Shown: piece by piece, positions 1-9,881 of the stretch | How the letters are laid out: each line of letters begins with the position of its first letter | Position numbering within the stretch: the first letter of the stretch is position 1 | NCBI RefSeq assembly: GCF_010725725.1 | Contig: NZ_AP022599.1 | Location: 1,736,001 to 1,800,000, forward strand | Length of the DNA stretch: 64,000 bases | DNA from: Mycolicibacterium pulveris | Lineage (GTDB): Bacteria > Actinomycetota > Actinomycetes > Mycobacteriales > Mycobacteriaceae | Direction: 5' to 3' | The notes under the pieces: generated by a model | The model's input: only the letters and a program-made list of their open reading frames with translations | Databases searched by the model: none | Told to the model about the DNA's origin: nothing | Translations under genes and position numbers: made by a program

Positions 1-1
1 C

Positions 2-799
2 TCGGAGGGGATCGACCTGTCGGAGTCGATCGAGCTGCCGCTGATGGAGGTGCGGGCCCTGCTCGACCTCGGAGACGTCGCCAAGGCCACCCGCAAGCTC
101 GACGACTTGGCCGGCCGGGTGGGGTGGCGCTGGCGGCTGGTGTGGTTCCGTGCGGTTTCCGAACTTCTGACAGCCGACTACGTCTCTGCCACAAAGCATT
201 TCACCGAAGTGCTGGACACTCTTCCCGGCGAGCTGGCGCCGAAGCTGGCGCTGGCGGCCACCGCCGAGTTGGCCGGTTCCGACATCGAGGAGTCGTCGGA
301 GCGCACGTTCTACAACACGGTGTGGTCGACCGACAACGGTGTCATCTCGGCGGGGTTCGGGCTGGCCCGTGCCCAAGCGGCGGCAGGTGACCGAGACGCG
401 GCGGTCAAGACGCTGGACCAGGTGCCCGCGATGTCGCGGCATTTCACCACCGCGCGGTTGACCAGTGCGGTCACGCTGCTGTCGGGGCGGTCGATGAGCG
501 AGATCACCGAGAAGCACATCCGGGACGCCGCCCGTCGGGTCGAAGCGCTGCCCGACACCGAACCGCGCGTGCTGCAGATCAGGGCGCTGGTGTTGGGCAC
601 CGCGATGGACTGGCTGGCCGACAACCCCGACAACACCGCGAGCACCAACCACATCCTCGGCTTCCCGTTCACCAAGCACGGCCTGGCGCTCGGGGTCGAG
701 GCATCGCTGCGCGCCCTGGCCCGCGTCGCGCCCACCCAGGCGCACCGATACGCGCTGGTCGATCTGGCCAACAGCGTGCGCCCGATGAGCACGTTCTAG
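2..799 (+). CDS. pknG: Serine/threonine protein kinase PknG, C-terminal part (5' end outside window)
   Basis: The reading frame is open from base 2 and ends at a TAG at 797-799, giving the last ~265 residues of PknG. This part is the TPR-type region that follows the rubredoxin and kinase domains, which lie outside the window. The C-terminus (LASTNHILGFPF-like segment, then VRPMSTF) matches what I remember of M. tuberculosis PknG (Rv0410c). PknG is a soluble kinase that controls glutamate/2-oxoglutarate metabolism through GarA and has been linked to phagosome survival. The ATG at 44 is internal and not the true start. The neighbours pta-ackA and fgd1 are those of the M. tuberculosis Rv0407-Rv0410c locus, which supports the call. 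Confidence 0.93.
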   Translation, partial: SEGIDLSESIELPLMEVRALLDLGDVAKATRKLDDLAGRVGWRWRLVWFRAVSELLTADYVSATKHFTEVLDTLPGELAPKLALAATAELAGSDIEESSERTFYNTVWSTDNGVISAGFGLARAQAAAGDRDAAVKTLDQVPAMSRHFTTARLTSAVTLLSGRSMSEITEKHIRDAARRVEALPDTEPRVLQIRALVLGTAMDWLADNPDNTASTNHILGFPFTKHGLALGVEASLRALARVAPTQAHRYALVDLANSVRPMSTF

Positions 800-1052
800 T
801 TTGCTGACCCCGGCTACGGAATCAGTTGTCGCAGACCCCGCTTTATGCCGCCTTGACCAGTGTTTTCGCTCGCAGATCGCTTATGGTCATCCAACGGATT
901 TCGTAGTAATCTCCGAGCAGGTTGAGTTAACAGCCGACTGGTGGCGTCATAGGCGCAGGGCGGCAAGCTCTGGCGCACGGCTTTAAGACGTAGGGCCCGT
1001 TTTCTGACGGCACCCGCAGTACGAAGCGTTAATTTCGGCTGAGGGAGTCCAC

Positions 1053-1478
1053 GTGTCTGCTGCAGTAGGTACCTACCGGGTGTTCCGTCCCGCCCCCGAG
1101 GCGCTGGACCGGTGCGAACACCACCATCGCGCGCGGTTCTCCGCGTCGCACCGCGCGTCCGAGGTCGTCGTCACGGTGGAAGGCGAGGTCGACGCGACCA
1201 ACAGTCGGGCCATGGCCACATATGTGGAGTCACAGCTGCTCGGCGTCTCGCATCTGGTGCTGGACCTGCGGCTGGTCGACTTCTTCGGCACCGCCGGGTT
1301 CGCCGCCCTGCACAACATCAACGTGGTTTGTGCCCGCAGCGGGGTCACCTGGCGGCTGCGCTGTGGCCGGCAGGTGCGCCGGCTCCTCGCGATCTGCAAT
1401 CCCGAGGCCGCGCTGCCGCTGGAGAAGCCGCAGTCGGTGCTCGACGACCTGCGGGCAGGGGACCGCGCGCTGGCCTGA
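1053..1478 (+). CDS. STAS-domain protein, anti-sigma-factor-antagonist-like
   Basis: The 141-residue protein has a ~30-residue N-terminal extension followed by a STAS fold (about residues 35-135). The core reads LDLRLVDFFGTAGFAAL, the equivalent of the SpoIIAA phosphorylation loop (usually DSSG). Here the loop is GTAG, so Thr80 would be the phospho-acceptor instead of Ser. Such proteins bind anti-sigma kinases and release an alternative sigma factor. No anti-sigma kinase or sigma gene is visible nearby. The GTG start at 1053 is preceded by GAGGGAG at 1041-1047, a convincing ribosome binding site. The stop abuts the stop of the convergent ackA, with no terminator between. The 253 bases upstream (800-1052) hold no gene I can support; a 61-codon ORF there is not convincing. 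Confidence 0.8.
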   Translation: MSAAVGTYRVFRPAPEALDRCEHHHRARFSASHRASEVVVTVEGEVDATNSRAMATYVESQLLGVSHLVLDLRLVDFFGTAGFAALHNINVVCARSGVTWRLRCGRQVRRLLAICNPEAALPLEKPQSVLDDLRAGDRALA

Positions 1479-2687
1479 TCAGCCCGCCGCCAGCACGGCC
1501 ACGCAGTCGCGGGCGATCGCCAGTTCCTCGTTGGTGGGCATCACGAGCACGGTCGTCGGCGAGCCGTCGGCCGAGATGCGCCGTGCGGTCTTGGCGGGGC
1601 CGGCGTTGAGCTGCTCGTCGAGCTCGATGCCCAGCCCGCCCAGTCCCGTCATCGCGTCGCGGCGCACGTTGACGTCGTTCTCCCCCACCCCGGCGGTGAA
1701 CACGATGACATCGGTTCTTCCGAGCAACGCCATGTAGGCGCCGATGTACTTGCGCAGCCGGTGGATGTAGACGTCGTAGGCCAATTGCGCTGCCGCATCG
1801 CCCGATTCGATCTGTTCTCGAAGCTCGCGGAAGTCGATCTCGCCGCCGAGACCGAACACGCCCGAGCGCCGGTTGAGCATCTCGTCGATCTCGTCGACGC
1901 TCATCTTGGCGGTTCGGGACAGGTACAAGATGATGCCCGCGTCGACGTCACCGGGGCGGGTACCCATCACCAGCCCCTCCAACGGGGTGAGGCCCATGGA
2001 GGTGTCCACGGGTCGCCCACCGGCGATGGCCGACGCGGACGCACCGTTGCCCAGGTGCAGCACGATCTGGTTCAGCGACGTCAACGGGGCGTCGAGGAAC
2101 ACCGCGGCCTGCTCGCTGACGTACTTGTGCGAGGTGCCGTGAAACCCGTACCGGCGAATGTGCCACTTCTCGGAGACGGTCCGGTCGATCGCGTAGGTGG
2201 CGGCGGCCGCGGGGAGGTCGTGGAAGAAACCGGTGTCGAACACGGCGATGTGAGGCAGGTCCGGAAGGAGTTTACGGGCCACCTCCATGCCGAGCACGGA
2301 CGGAGGATTATGCAGGGGCGCAAGCGGTGCCAGCTCACGCATCTTGGCGATCAGCTCGTCGGTCACCGGCGTCGGCTCATAGAAGCTGCGGCCGCCGTGC
2401 ACGGCGCGGTGGCCGACGGCCACCAGGTTGACGGTGTCCAGGCTGGCGCCCGCCTCGTCCAGCAGGTCGAACGCGGTGCGCAGGGCCGCCTCGTGATCGG
2501 CGATGGCCGGCCCGTCACGACGGGCTTCGCGGTCACCGACGGTCATCCCCGCCAGCGCGGAGTCCTCTCCGATGCGCTCCACGGTGCCGTCGGCCAGGGA
2601 CGCACCCGAATCGGGGTCGATGAGTTGGCATTTCAGTGACGACGAGCCTGAGTTGACGACCAGTACGGTGCGGCCGGGCGCGGTCAT
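1479..2687 (-). CDS. ackA: Acetate kinase
   Basis: The 402-residue protein interconverts acetate plus ATP and acetyl phosphate plus ADP in the cytoplasm, the second step of the Pta-AckA pathway. Visible family signatures are the N-terminal phosphate-binding strand [12 protein letters not shown], the segment [24 protein letters not shown], and the C-terminal [10 protein letters not shown]. Length is normal for the family. The ATG shares its A with the TGA of pta (ATGA at 2687-2689 on the minus strand), so ackA is translationally coupled to pta. It ends tail to tail with the STAS gene. It corresponds to Rv0409. Confidence 0.97.
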   Translation of the reverse strand: MTAPGRTVLVVNSGSSSLKCQLIDPDSGASLADGTVERIGEDSALAGMTVGDREARRDGPAIADHEAALRTAFDLLDEAGASLDTVNLVAVGHRAVHGGRSFYEPTPVTDELIAKMRELAPLAPLHNPPSVLGMEVARKLLPDLPHIAVFDTGFFHDLPAAAATYAIDRTVSEKWHIRRYGFHGTSHKYVSEQAAVFLDAPLTSLNQIVLHLGNGASASAIAGGRPVDTSMGLTPLEGLVMGTRPGDVDAGIILYLSRTAKMSVDEIDEMLNRRSGVFGLGGEIDFRELREQIESGDAAAQLAYDVYIHRLRKYIGAYMALLGRTDVIVFTAGVGENDVNVRRDAMTGLGGLGIELDEQLNAGPAKTARRISADGSPTTVLVMPTNEELAIARDCVAVLAAG

Positions 2688-4759
2688 CAGCGCTCCCCTT
2701 GGGCCTGAATCGCGGTGATGGCAACGGTGTTCACGATGTCCTCGACCAGCGCGCCCCGCGACAGATCGTTCACGGGCTTGTTCAGACCCTGCAGCACGGG
2801 GCCGATCGCGATGGCGCCCGCGCTGCGCTGGACCGCCTTGTAGGTGTTGTTGCCGGTGTTGAGATCGGGGAAGATCAGCACGGTCGCGCGGCCGGCCACC
2901 TTCGAGTCGGGCATCTTTGTTGCGGCAACCGACGGTTCCACCGCTGCGTCGTACTGGATGGGGCCGTCGACCAGTAGGTCGGGGGCCCGCTTGCGTACCA
3001 GCTCAGTTGCCGCCCTGACCTTTTCCACGTCGGCGCCGGAGCCGCTGGTGCCCGTCGAGTACGACAGCATGGCGACCCGCGGTTCGATGCCGAACCGTGC
3101 CGCGGTGTGCGCCGAGGAGATCGCGATGTCGGCCAGCTGCTCTGAGGTCGGGTCCGGCACGATCGCACAGTCCCCGTAGGCCAGCACGCGATCGGCAAGG
3201 CACATGAAGAAGATGCTCGACACCGTGGAGACGCCGGGCGAAGTCTTGATGATCTCGAACGCGGGCCGCACCGTGTGGGCGGTGGTGTGCCGGGCCCCCG
3301 AGACCATGCCGTCGACCATGTCGTTGTGCACCAGCATGGTGCCGAAATAGGAGACGTCGTGGATGATCTCGCGGGCGTGCTCGACGGTGACACCTTTGTG
3401 CTTGCGCAGTTCGGCGTACTGCTCGGCGAACTTGTCGCACAGGTCGCTGGTCTGCGGGTTGATGACGGTCGCCGACGAGAGGTCCACCCCGAGTTCGGCG
3501 GCCCGGAACCGGATCGCCGATTCCTCGCCGAGGATGGTGAGATCGGCGACCTTGCGCCGCAACAACCGGCCGGCCGCCCGCAGGATGCGGTCGTCGTCGC
3601 CTTCCGGCAGCACGATATGCCTACGGTCCGACCGGGCCTGGTCCAGCAGCTGGTAGGTGAACATCTGCGGGGTGACGACGTCCGGGATCGGAATGGCCAG
3701 CTGCGCCAACAACTCCGCGACGTCGACGTGGGTCTCCATCAGCTGCAGCGCGGTGTCGATCTTGCGTTGCGAGGAGGTGGTCACTCGGCCCCTGGTCGCC
3801 GCCACCCTGCTCGCGGTCTCGAACGTGCGCAGCCCCGTCGCGATGATCGGCAGCCGCAGGCCGAGACCGGAGACCAGCGCGGCTATCGAAGGATGCAGCT
3901 CCAGACCACCGTTGAGGATGATGCACGACAGCGACGGAAAGCCCTCGGCGGCATGGGCGCTCGACAAGGCGAGCACCACATCGGAGCGGTCTCCGGCGGC
4001 GACGACGCCGACGCCTTCGGTCAGCCGCTCCAGGACGTGTTCGGCGGTCATGCCTGCGACCATCATGCTCATCACCTCGCGGTTGAGCAGCGCCGGGTCG
4101 CCGATGACCATCGAACCGTTCACGGCCCGCTGCAGCTCCGCGACCGTCGGCGCCACCAGCAGCGGTGACTCGGGCAGCACATAACAGTTCGGCTCGAAAG
4201 CCTCGAGGGCCTCGGCGACCGCCGCCAGCTGCTCCGGATCGCAGCGGTTAGCCACCACGGCGGCGGTGTGCGCGTGCTGGGCCGCCACCTCGTCGAGACA
4301 GATGTCGACGATCTTGGCGACCTGCTCGGGGCTGCGGTCCTTGGCCTTCACCGCCAGCACCACCGGCGCCTTCAGGTTGGCGGCGATGCGCGCGTTCGTC
4401 GACAACTCGCTGGGGGTGGCGACGTCGGTGTAGTCGCTGCCGACGACAAGCACCGCGTCGCACTGTTCGGCGACCTGGTGGTAGCGATCCACGATGTCGG
4501 CGATCGCCGTGTCCGGGTCGTCGTGCAGCTGCTGGTAGGTCACGCCCACACAGTCTTCGTAGGTCAGCTCCGCATTGGCCTGGGCGAGCAGCAACTCGAG
4601 GATGTAGTCGCGCTGTTCGCCCAGCCGGATGATGGGGCGGAAGACGCCTACCCTGGCAACCGTTGCGGTCAAGCGGTGCAGGATGCCGAGAGCGATCGTC
4701 GATTTGCCGGTGTCGCCTTCGGGTGCAGCGACGTAGATCCCGTGTGAATGAGCGGGCAC
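2687..4759 (-). CDS. pta: Phosphate acetyltransferase
   Basis: Pta converts acetyl-CoA and phosphate to acetyl phosphate. The 690-residue protein is the long actinobacterial form: an N-terminal DRTGG/P-loop-like region ([15 protein letters not shown]), then the catalytic PTA_PTB domain from about residue 370 ([44 protein letters not shown]). The GTG at 4759 ([15 protein letters not shown]) was preferred to the more upstream start because it gives 690 residues, the length I recall for the M. tuberculosis protein, and starts directly before the conserved region. It is the first gene of the pta-ackA pair. In M. tuberculosis the next gene upstream is fgd1; here 6.6 kb of plus-strand genes intervene. 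Confidence 0.95.
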   Translation of the reverse strand: MPAHSHGIYVAAPEGDTGKSTIALGILHRLTATVARVGVFRPIIRLGEQRDYILELLLAQANAELTYEDCVGVTYQQLHDDPDTAIADIVDRYHQVAEQCDAVLVVGSDYTDVATPSELSTNARIAANLKAPVVLAVKAKDRSPEQVAKIVDICLDEVAAQHAHTAAVVANRCDPEQLAAVAEALEAFEPNCYVLPESPLLVAPTVAELQRAVNGSMVIGDPALLNREVMSMMVAGMTAEHVLERLTEGVGVVAAGDRSDVVLALSSAHAAEGFPSLSCIILNGGLELHPSIAALVSGLGLRLPIIATGLRTFETASRVAATRGRVTTSSQRKIDTALQLMETHVDVAELLAQLAIPIPDVVTPQMFTYQLLDQARSDRRHIVLPEGDDDRILRAAGRLLRRKVADLTILGEESAIRFRAAELGVDLSSATVINPQTSDLCDKFAEQYAELRKHKGVTVEHAREIIHDVSYFGTMLVHNDMVDGMVSGARHTTAHTVRPAFEIIKTSPGVSTVSSIFFMCLADRVLAYGDCAIVPDPTSEQLADIAISSAHTAARFGIEPRVAMLSYSTGTSGSGADVEKVRAATELVRKRAPDLLVDGPIQYDAAVEPSVAATKMPDSKVAGRATVLIFPDLNTGNNTYKAVQRSAGAIAIGPVLQGLNKPVNDLSRGALVEDIVNTVAITAIQAQGER

Positions 4760-5031
4760 GGGAGCCAGCCTAAGGCAACCGCCGGCCACCGGTCGGGCTG
4801 AAAACCGACCGATTGCGAGGTGCTCATCGCCCGATTTTCCACCGCTCGGTAAAAATTTTGTGTGATCTTAGTCTCAGTAAAGCATATTACGTTTGCGTAG
4901 CCAATGATGTCTGACGTATCAACAAGTCAGAGCTATTAACCTCTTTGTAAATTTGCTTGCGAGTGCAAATCTAGCAAACTCCCGCAACGGCGCGGCGAGT
5001 GTATTGGTAGGCCCCCGGCATTGCGAGGACC
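4760..5031. promoter_or_regulatory. AT-rich divergent control region between pta and the GT operon
   Basis: This 272-base gap separates pta (leftward) from the polysaccharide-type operon (rightward) and must hold promoters for both. The stretch from about 4840 to 4985 is far richer in A and T than its surroundings, with runs such as TAAAAATTTTG. It contains an inverted repeat, ATTTGC at 4951-4956 and GCAAAT at 4965-4970, 62 bases before the ATG at 5032. Islands of this kind in a high-GC mycobacterial genome are typical binding places for the H-NS-like protein Lsr2, but that is inference. No RNA gene was recognised in it. Confidence 0.55.
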
Positions 5032-6531
5032 ATGACTGACACCGCGCTTCGCACCAACCTCGCGACGCATGCCGCCAAATTGCACGCGGTGTCGCCGCAG
5101 CAGCCCGGCGTCGAGGTCCCACACCGGCGCCCGTTGATAGCGGAGCTGCCCTTCGCCGCCAGGATCGGGATCGCTGCCGCGCTGGGCCTCCTCGGCTACT
5201 TCGGGGTTTTCGGGCACGCCATCGCCGATGCCGCGGCCGGCTCACGCGCCACCCCTCTGGTGGTCGTCCCGCTGCTCATGGTGCTGATCGCCACCGGCTA
5301 CCGGCGGCCGTCGCGCGGCGTCGGTGATTCGGAATCCGACTGGATCATCGCCGCCTTCGTGGGGGTCGCGAGCTTCACCGCGATCTATCTGTTGACCCAG
5401 CGGATGCCGACGCTGTCCTCGTTATGGCACCTGCAGTCCCTGGGGTTCGTGGTGTGGTTCGCCTGTCTGCTGGCGGTCCTCCTCGGTGCGCGCCATGTGG
5501 TGCGGATGTGGAAGCTGTGGGTCTTCGCCGTGTGCTGCGCGACGCCCCTGCCGTTCCTGCTCGCCGCTTCCGCGCTGGGTGGCTCCGACGACGCCGTGGC
5601 CCTGCTGGCCGCCGGCGTCGGTGCGGTCGCGGTGTTTTTGGCGTCCGAAACCGTTCGGTGGGGGCCGCGGCTGCTCGCGACGGCAGGGTGCTTCGTCCTG
5701 GCCGCCGTCGTCGTGGTGTCCCTCGACGCCTACACCGGTCTGTTCGCCGCGGTCATCGTCGGCGGCGGAATCCTGCCGGTGGCAACCGTTGTCGTGTTGC
5801 ACCGCGCGACGGCCACGACCGGCGACGAGGCGGATCCGTCCGCGCCGCGGCTGCCGCGCCTGTCGCCGGTGTCGGTGGCGGTCCTGGCAGTCATCGCGAT
5901 CGCGTTGGCCGTCGTGAACTATCCGGCCGCTCGTCCGGCCGACGTGCCTGTGGTCACGGCCGACTGGGCCGCCCGCGCCGGGCTCGGAGCTCCGACGGTC
6001 TATCCCTTCATCACCAGGACGCTGGGTGCGGACGCGACGCTGGTGCGCTACTCGCTTCCCGGTGCCGCCGGAAAGCCCGCAGCCGCAGTCGATGTGATGT
6101 CCAGCCCCAACCGGGCGGCGCTCGACGACCTCACCGGCGCGGTCTGGTATCCGAGCGCCAGCCCCGTCGAGTACCGGCCCGCGCCGACGGCCGCCGACGC
6201 GCCCCCCGGTGCGAGGGTCGTGCACAGCAACGCGGACGCCGCGACATACGGCGACGACCAGCACTGGTACGCCGTCACCTGGGATTGGCACGCCGCCAGT
6301 GCTTACCAGCGCGTCACCGTGATCGTCAGCCAGGCGTTCGACGGGCGTGACATGCCGCCTGCCCCCGCACCGCTGTCGCTGGTGGACACCTCGGTGAGGC
6401 CGGCGCTGTGGACGACACGGCAACAGCCGCACGTCGACGGCGAAGTCGACCCGGCGGTGATCAACCGCGCCGACCGACTGACGCGACAGCTTGTCAGGTC
6501 GGCCGAGGTGGTCGGGGCGCCGACGAGGTGA
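5032..6531 (+). CDS. Multispanning membrane protein, first gene of the GT2/BcsB-like operon
   Basis: The 499-residue protein has a ~35-residue cytoplasmic N-terminus, eight to nine likely membrane segments (about residues 40-300), then a polar C-terminal domain of ~190 residues (from about DVPVVTADW) that would lie on one side of the membrane. I do not recognise the family. The segment WKLWVFAVCCATPLPFLL recalls exosortase-type proteins, but I see no exosortase catalytic Cys/Arg/His pattern. The ATG at 5032 is preceded by GCGAGGA. Its TGA overlaps the GTG of the GT2 gene (GTGA at 6528-6531), so it is the promoter-proximal member of a four-gene operon. A role in assembly or export of the polymer is inferred from context only. 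Confidence 0.75.
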   Translation: MTDTALRTNLATHAAKLHAVSPQQPGVEVPHRRPLIAELPFAARIGIAAALGLLGYFGVFGHAIADAAAGSRATPLVVVPLLMVLIATGYRRPSRGVGDSESDWIIAAFVGVASFTAIYLLTQRMPTLSSLWHLQSLGFVVWFACLLAVLLGARHVVRMWKLWVFAVCCATPLPFLLAASALGGSDDAVALLAAGVGAVAVFLASETVRWGPRLLATAGCFVLAAVVVVSLDAYTGLFAAVIVGGGILPVATVVVLHRATATTGDEADPSAPRLPRLSPVSVAVLAVIAIALAVVNYPAARPADVPVVTADWAARAGLGAPTVYPFITRTLGADATLVRYSLPGAAGKPAAAVDVMSSPNRAALDDLTGAVWYPSASPVEYRPAPTAADAPPGARVVHSNADAATYGDDQHWYAVTWDWHAASAYQRVTVIVSQAFDGRDMPPAPAPLSLVDTSVRPALWTTRQQPHVDGEVDPAVINRADRLTRQLVRSAEVVGAPTR

Positions 6532-7955
6532 CAAGGACGGCGACACCGGCGTCTCTGCCGTCTCACTTCTCGGCCCGCACGGCACTGAACCGAAGGTCGA
6601 TGCTGCGGTTCGGCGCGCTCGCGGTTCTCGTGGTCGGTGCGGTCATCGCGGCGCCGCGCATCGTCGCACCGCTGCTGACCGGTGTGGTCGCGTTGCTCTA
6701 CCTGGCTGCCACGCTGGACCGAAATTACCTGTTGTTCACCGGCCTTCGAGCGTCGGCGATGGTGCGCGTGACCCGCGAGGAGGCGCTGGCGCTGTCCGAC
6801 GACGAGCTGCCCGTGTACACGGTGCTGCTACCCGTCTACGACGAGCCGTCGATCGTGACGAACCTGCTCAACGGGGTGGGCAAGCTCGACTATCCGCGCG
6901 ACAAACTGGAAGTGCTGCTGCTCGTCGAGGAGGACGACGTCGCGACCCAGGCGGCGCTGATCGGCGCGGAGCTCGAGTCGGTCCGATTGGTGCTGGTTCC
7001 CCACAGCCTGCCGAAGACGAAGCCGAAGGCCTGCAACTACGGCATGTCGCTGCCCGATCTGCGCGGCGAGATGGTGACGATCTACGACGCCGAGGACATC
7101 CCCGACCCGCTGCAACTACGCCGTGCGGTGGCCGCATTCCGGCGGCTACCCGACGAGATCGGTTGCCTGCAGGCAAGGTTGGGCTACTTCAACGAAAGGC
7201 AGAACCTGCTGACCCGGTGGTTCTCGCTGGAGTACGACCAGTGGTTCGGCGTGATCCTGCCCGCCGTCGAGAAGGCGGGTTGCGTGGTCCCGCTCGGCGG
7301 TACGTCGAATCACATGTCGACCCGCATCTGGCGCGAGGTCGGCGGTTGGGACGAGTTCAACGTCACCGAGGATGCCGATCTCGGCGTGCGGCTGGCGCGG
7401 CACGGTTACCGCACGCTCATCCTCGACTCGATCACGTTGGAAGAAGCCAACTCCGACGTGGTGAACTGGATCAGGCAACGGTCCCGTTGGTACAAGGGCT
7501 ATCTGCAGACGATGCTCGTGCATCTGCGCGATCCCACGGGGCTGCGACGTGAAATCGGAACCAAGGCCATCCTGCGGCTGCTGAACATGACCGGCGGAGT
7601 GCCGGTGACCGCCGTCTGCAATCTGGTGTTCTGGTTCACGATGCTGGTATGGGTGTTGGGTCGCCCGCCCGTCATCGCCATGGTCTTTCCCCCGATGACC
7701 TACTACGTCTGCTTGGCGTTGTTCCTCATCGGCGCTCCGCTGTCGGTGTACTCCGGGCTCATCGTGACCAAGGAACTCGGTAAACCGCATCTGTGGCCGG
7801 CGGCGCTGCTGACCCCGCTGTACTGGCTGCTTCAGGCGGTAGCCGCCGTAAAAGCCATCTACCAGTTGGTGTTCCGGCCGCACTTCTGGGAGAAGACCGT
7901 GCACGGCCTGACCCAACCGCATACCTCGCCACCATCTACTGGAGGTCGACGGTGA
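6528..7955 (+). CDS. Processive family 2 glycosyltransferase, cellulose-synthase-like
   Basis: With the GTG at 6528 the protein has 475 residues. Two membrane segments (about 27-64) precede a GT-A domain: VLLPVYDEPSIV (about 99-110), YDAED (186-190), TED (280-282, catalytic base) and QRSRW (317-321, acceptor-side motif of processive enzymes). Three or more membrane segments follow (about 345-450). This is the architecture of CesA/BcsA-like inverting polymerases that couple sugar addition to export. The YDAED form of the DxD motif points to a CesA-like subgroup and not to classical BcsA, and there is no PilZ domain, so c-di-GMP control is not expected. The sugar cannot be read from sequence. 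The start was chosen for its GTGA overlap with the upstream stop. The next gene encodes a BcsB-like partner. Confidence 0.9.
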   Translation: MTRTATPASLPSHFSARTALNRRSMLRFGALAVLVVGAVIAAPRIVAPLLTGVVALLYLAATLDRNYLLFTGLRASAMVRVTREEALALSDDELPVYTVLLPVYDEPSIVTNLLNGVGKLDYPRDKLEVLLLVEEDDVATQAALIGAELESVRLVLVPHSLPKTKPKACNYGMSLPDLRGEMVTIYDAEDIPDPLQLRRAVAAFRRLPDEIGCLQARLGYFNERQNLLTRWFSLEYDQWFGVILPAVEKAGCVVPLGGTSNHMSTRIWREVGGWDEFNVTEDADLGVRLARHGYRTLILDSITLEEANSDVVNWIRQRSRWYKGYLQTMLVHLRDPTGLRREIGTKAILRLLNMTGGVPVTAVCNLVFWFTMLVWVLGRPPVIAMVFPPMTYYVCLALFLIGAPLSVYSGLIVTKELGKPHLWPAALLTPLYWLLQAVAAVKAIYQLVFRPHFWEKTVHGLTQPHTSPPSTGGRR

Positions 7956-9880
7956 AGACACTCACCCGAGCCATGGCGGCTGCCGCCATCGTCATCACAA
8001 CCCTGTGGGCGCAGCCCGGGCTGCCGAATGCCTCGGCCGAGCCCCGTGGCCAGGAGGTGCCCGGCTCGAACGTGACACCGCCGATCGTCTGGCCCGAGTT
8101 GGGGCTCCCGGATCGCCTGGAGCTGATCGGGGCCAACCAGACCACCGGCGTCTCGGTCCCCGTGCCCTCGGGAGTGAAACCGACGACCCTGACCGGTCAG
8201 ATCGGGTCGGTGGTCAACATCGACCAGGGCCGGATCGAGGTCCTCGACGGCCGCGGCATCGTGCTCGGCACGATCCCCGTGCCGGGTGATCTGGCCACCG
8301 TTCCCTTCCGCGTCGACATCTCCCGCGCCGAGATCAAGGACGGTCAGGCCCAGCTCAACTTCGTGCTGCGCGACAAGACCGCCGCTACCGACAGCTGCTC
8401 GCAGCCACCGGCGTTGGCATTGAGCCAACTCGCCGCGGCGTTCTCCGGCCCGACACCGGATCCCAAAACGGTGGCGGATTTCCTGCCGGGCTACCTCGAC
8501 CAGGTGCTGATCCGGGTTGGCTCCGCGCCGACTGAGAGCCAGCAGCAGGCGGCGCTGGATCTGGTCGCCGAGCTCACCCAGTTGTATCGGCCCATGCCGG
8601 TGCGCATCGAGGTGGACAACGCCGACGGCCCGGTGCCGCCCGGCCGTAGCATCGCGCGGCGGGTGATCGACATTCGCGACGGTGGCACGGCGGGGCTGAA
8701 GGTCGAAAAGCCCGGCACCCCCGACGCGGTGCTGGCGATCACCGGCACCGGGCAGGAACTCGTGCAACAGGTCGACCTGTTCGCCGACCGTCGCTTCAGC
8801 CTCGCCCAGAACCCCTCGGCTGCAACGCTTTCCGCGCTGGAGGACCGCAGCGAGGCGACGAACATCAAAACCTTCGCCCAGCTCGGCATGACCGGTGAGG
8901 CCTCGGTGCTGGGAACCAGCACGCTGTACGCGGGTTTCGACGTGAGCAAGTTCGCGCTCGGGCCGATCAGCCACGCGAAGGTACATCTGAAAGCCAAGTA
9001 CACGCCCGTGGTCGGTGGGGAGGCATCGGTGTTGATCCGCTCCGGGTCGACGGTGCTGGCCACCCGCGTGCTCGACGAGTCGGGCGTGCTCGACGTGACC
9101 GGTGACATCCCTCCCGAGTCGATCACCTCGACCATCGGCTTGGCGATGGAGCTGCGGTACACCCCGCGCCAGGAATGCGCGCCGGTCAACGACCGCATGA
9201 CCTTCGCACTCGACCCGCAGTCGACGGTGACCGTGACGCCAGGAACCCACAACCGTGGGGGCTTTCCGATCCTGCCGATGGCGTTCACCCCGGACTTCGA
9301 TGTCGCGATCGACAGCCCCGACCACCTGACCTACGCCGCGCAGGCAATCAACCTGATGGGACAGCAGACGACGGTGGCGTTGCGCCCCCGGCTCACCACG
9401 TTCGCCACCGCCGTCGCGTCGGGCACCGGCCTTCTCGCGGTCACCGGGGGCAGCGAGTTGGCCGACGCGGGAATGAACCCGCCCATCCAGCCGGGCGCAC
9501 CGAACACCGTGAGCTACAACGCGAGCCCAGGGACCGATCTGGATCTGGGCGGCCCGCTGGGCGTGGTGCAGGCGTTCACCCACAACGGGCGCACGGTGCT
9601 GGCGATTTCGGGAAGCGGGGACTGGTCGCTGGTCGGCGATGCGCTCAATTACATCCGCGGCCTGGAGAATCGCTGGGCGTCGTTGAGCGGTGATGTCGTC
9701 GCGACGGGCGCCGAGCGCCAGACGGTCAACCTGACCGTGCGCGAGGGCGGCGGGCTGGTCAACGAATATCCCGGCGACCACTGGAAGTGGTGGGCGTGGG
9801 TATCGGTGGCCGCCGGTGCGGCGATCGTGATCGCAGCGGTGACGCTGCTGGTGGTTCGCAGACGACGGAGAACACAGTGA
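7952..9880 (+). CDS. BcsB-like exported, membrane-anchored subunit
   Basis: The GTG at 7952 has GGAGG at 7941-7945 and overlaps the GT2 stop (GTGA). The 642-residue product starts with a signal peptide (MKTLTRAMAAAAIVITTLW, cleavage near NASA-EP), continues as a long beta-rich extracytoplasmic region and ends with a single membrane helix (about 612-635) followed by RRRRR. That layout, with placement directly after a processive GT2 gene, is that of BcsB, the periplasmic subunit that guides the nascent chain from BcsA. Primary sequence resemblance was judged by eye only. The nearer alternative is a mycobacteria-specific exported protein of unknown fold. It probably forms a complex with the upstream GT2 protein. 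Confidence 0.72.
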   Translation: MKTLTRAMAAAAIVITTLWAQPGLPNASAEPRGQEVPGSNVTPPIVWPELGLPDRLELIGANQTTGVSVPVPSGVKPTTLTGQIGSVVNIDQGRIEVLDGRGIVLGTIPVPGDLATVPFRVDISRAEIKDGQAQLNFVLRDKTAATDSCSQPPALALSQLAAAFSGPTPDPKTVADFLPGYLDQVLIRVGSAPTESQQQAALDLVAELTQLYRPMPVRIEVDNADGPVPPGRSIARRVIDIRDGGTAGLKVEKPGTPDAVLAITGTGQELVQQVDLFADRRFSLAQNPSAATLSALEDRSEATNIKTFAQLGMTGEASVLGTSTLYAGFDVSKFALGPISHAKVHLKAKYTPVVGGEASVLIRSGSTVLATRVLDESGVLDVTGDIPPESITSTIGLAMELRYTPRQECAPVNDRMTFALDPQSTVTVTPGTHNRGGFPILPMAFTPDFDVAIDSPDHLTYAAQAINLMGQQTTVALRPRLTTFATAVASGTGLLAVTGGSELADAGMNPPIQPGAPNTVSYNASPGTDLDLGGPLGVVQAFTHNGRTVLAISGSGDWSLVGDALNYIRGLENRWASLSGDVVATGAERQTVNLTVREGGGLVNEYPGDHWKWWAWVSVAAGAAIVIAAVTLLVVRRRRRTQ

Positions 9881-9881
9881 G

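Noticed and set aside
801..986. 61-codon ORF between pknG and the STAS gene
   Set aside because: No ribosome binding site, no recognisable sequence and non-coding-like composition; treated as intergenic.
5032..6531. Exosortase identity for the first gene of the GT operon
   Set aside because: One segment resembles exosortases, but the catalytic Cys, Arg and His pattern was not found, and no PEP-CTERM-like substrate gene is visible.
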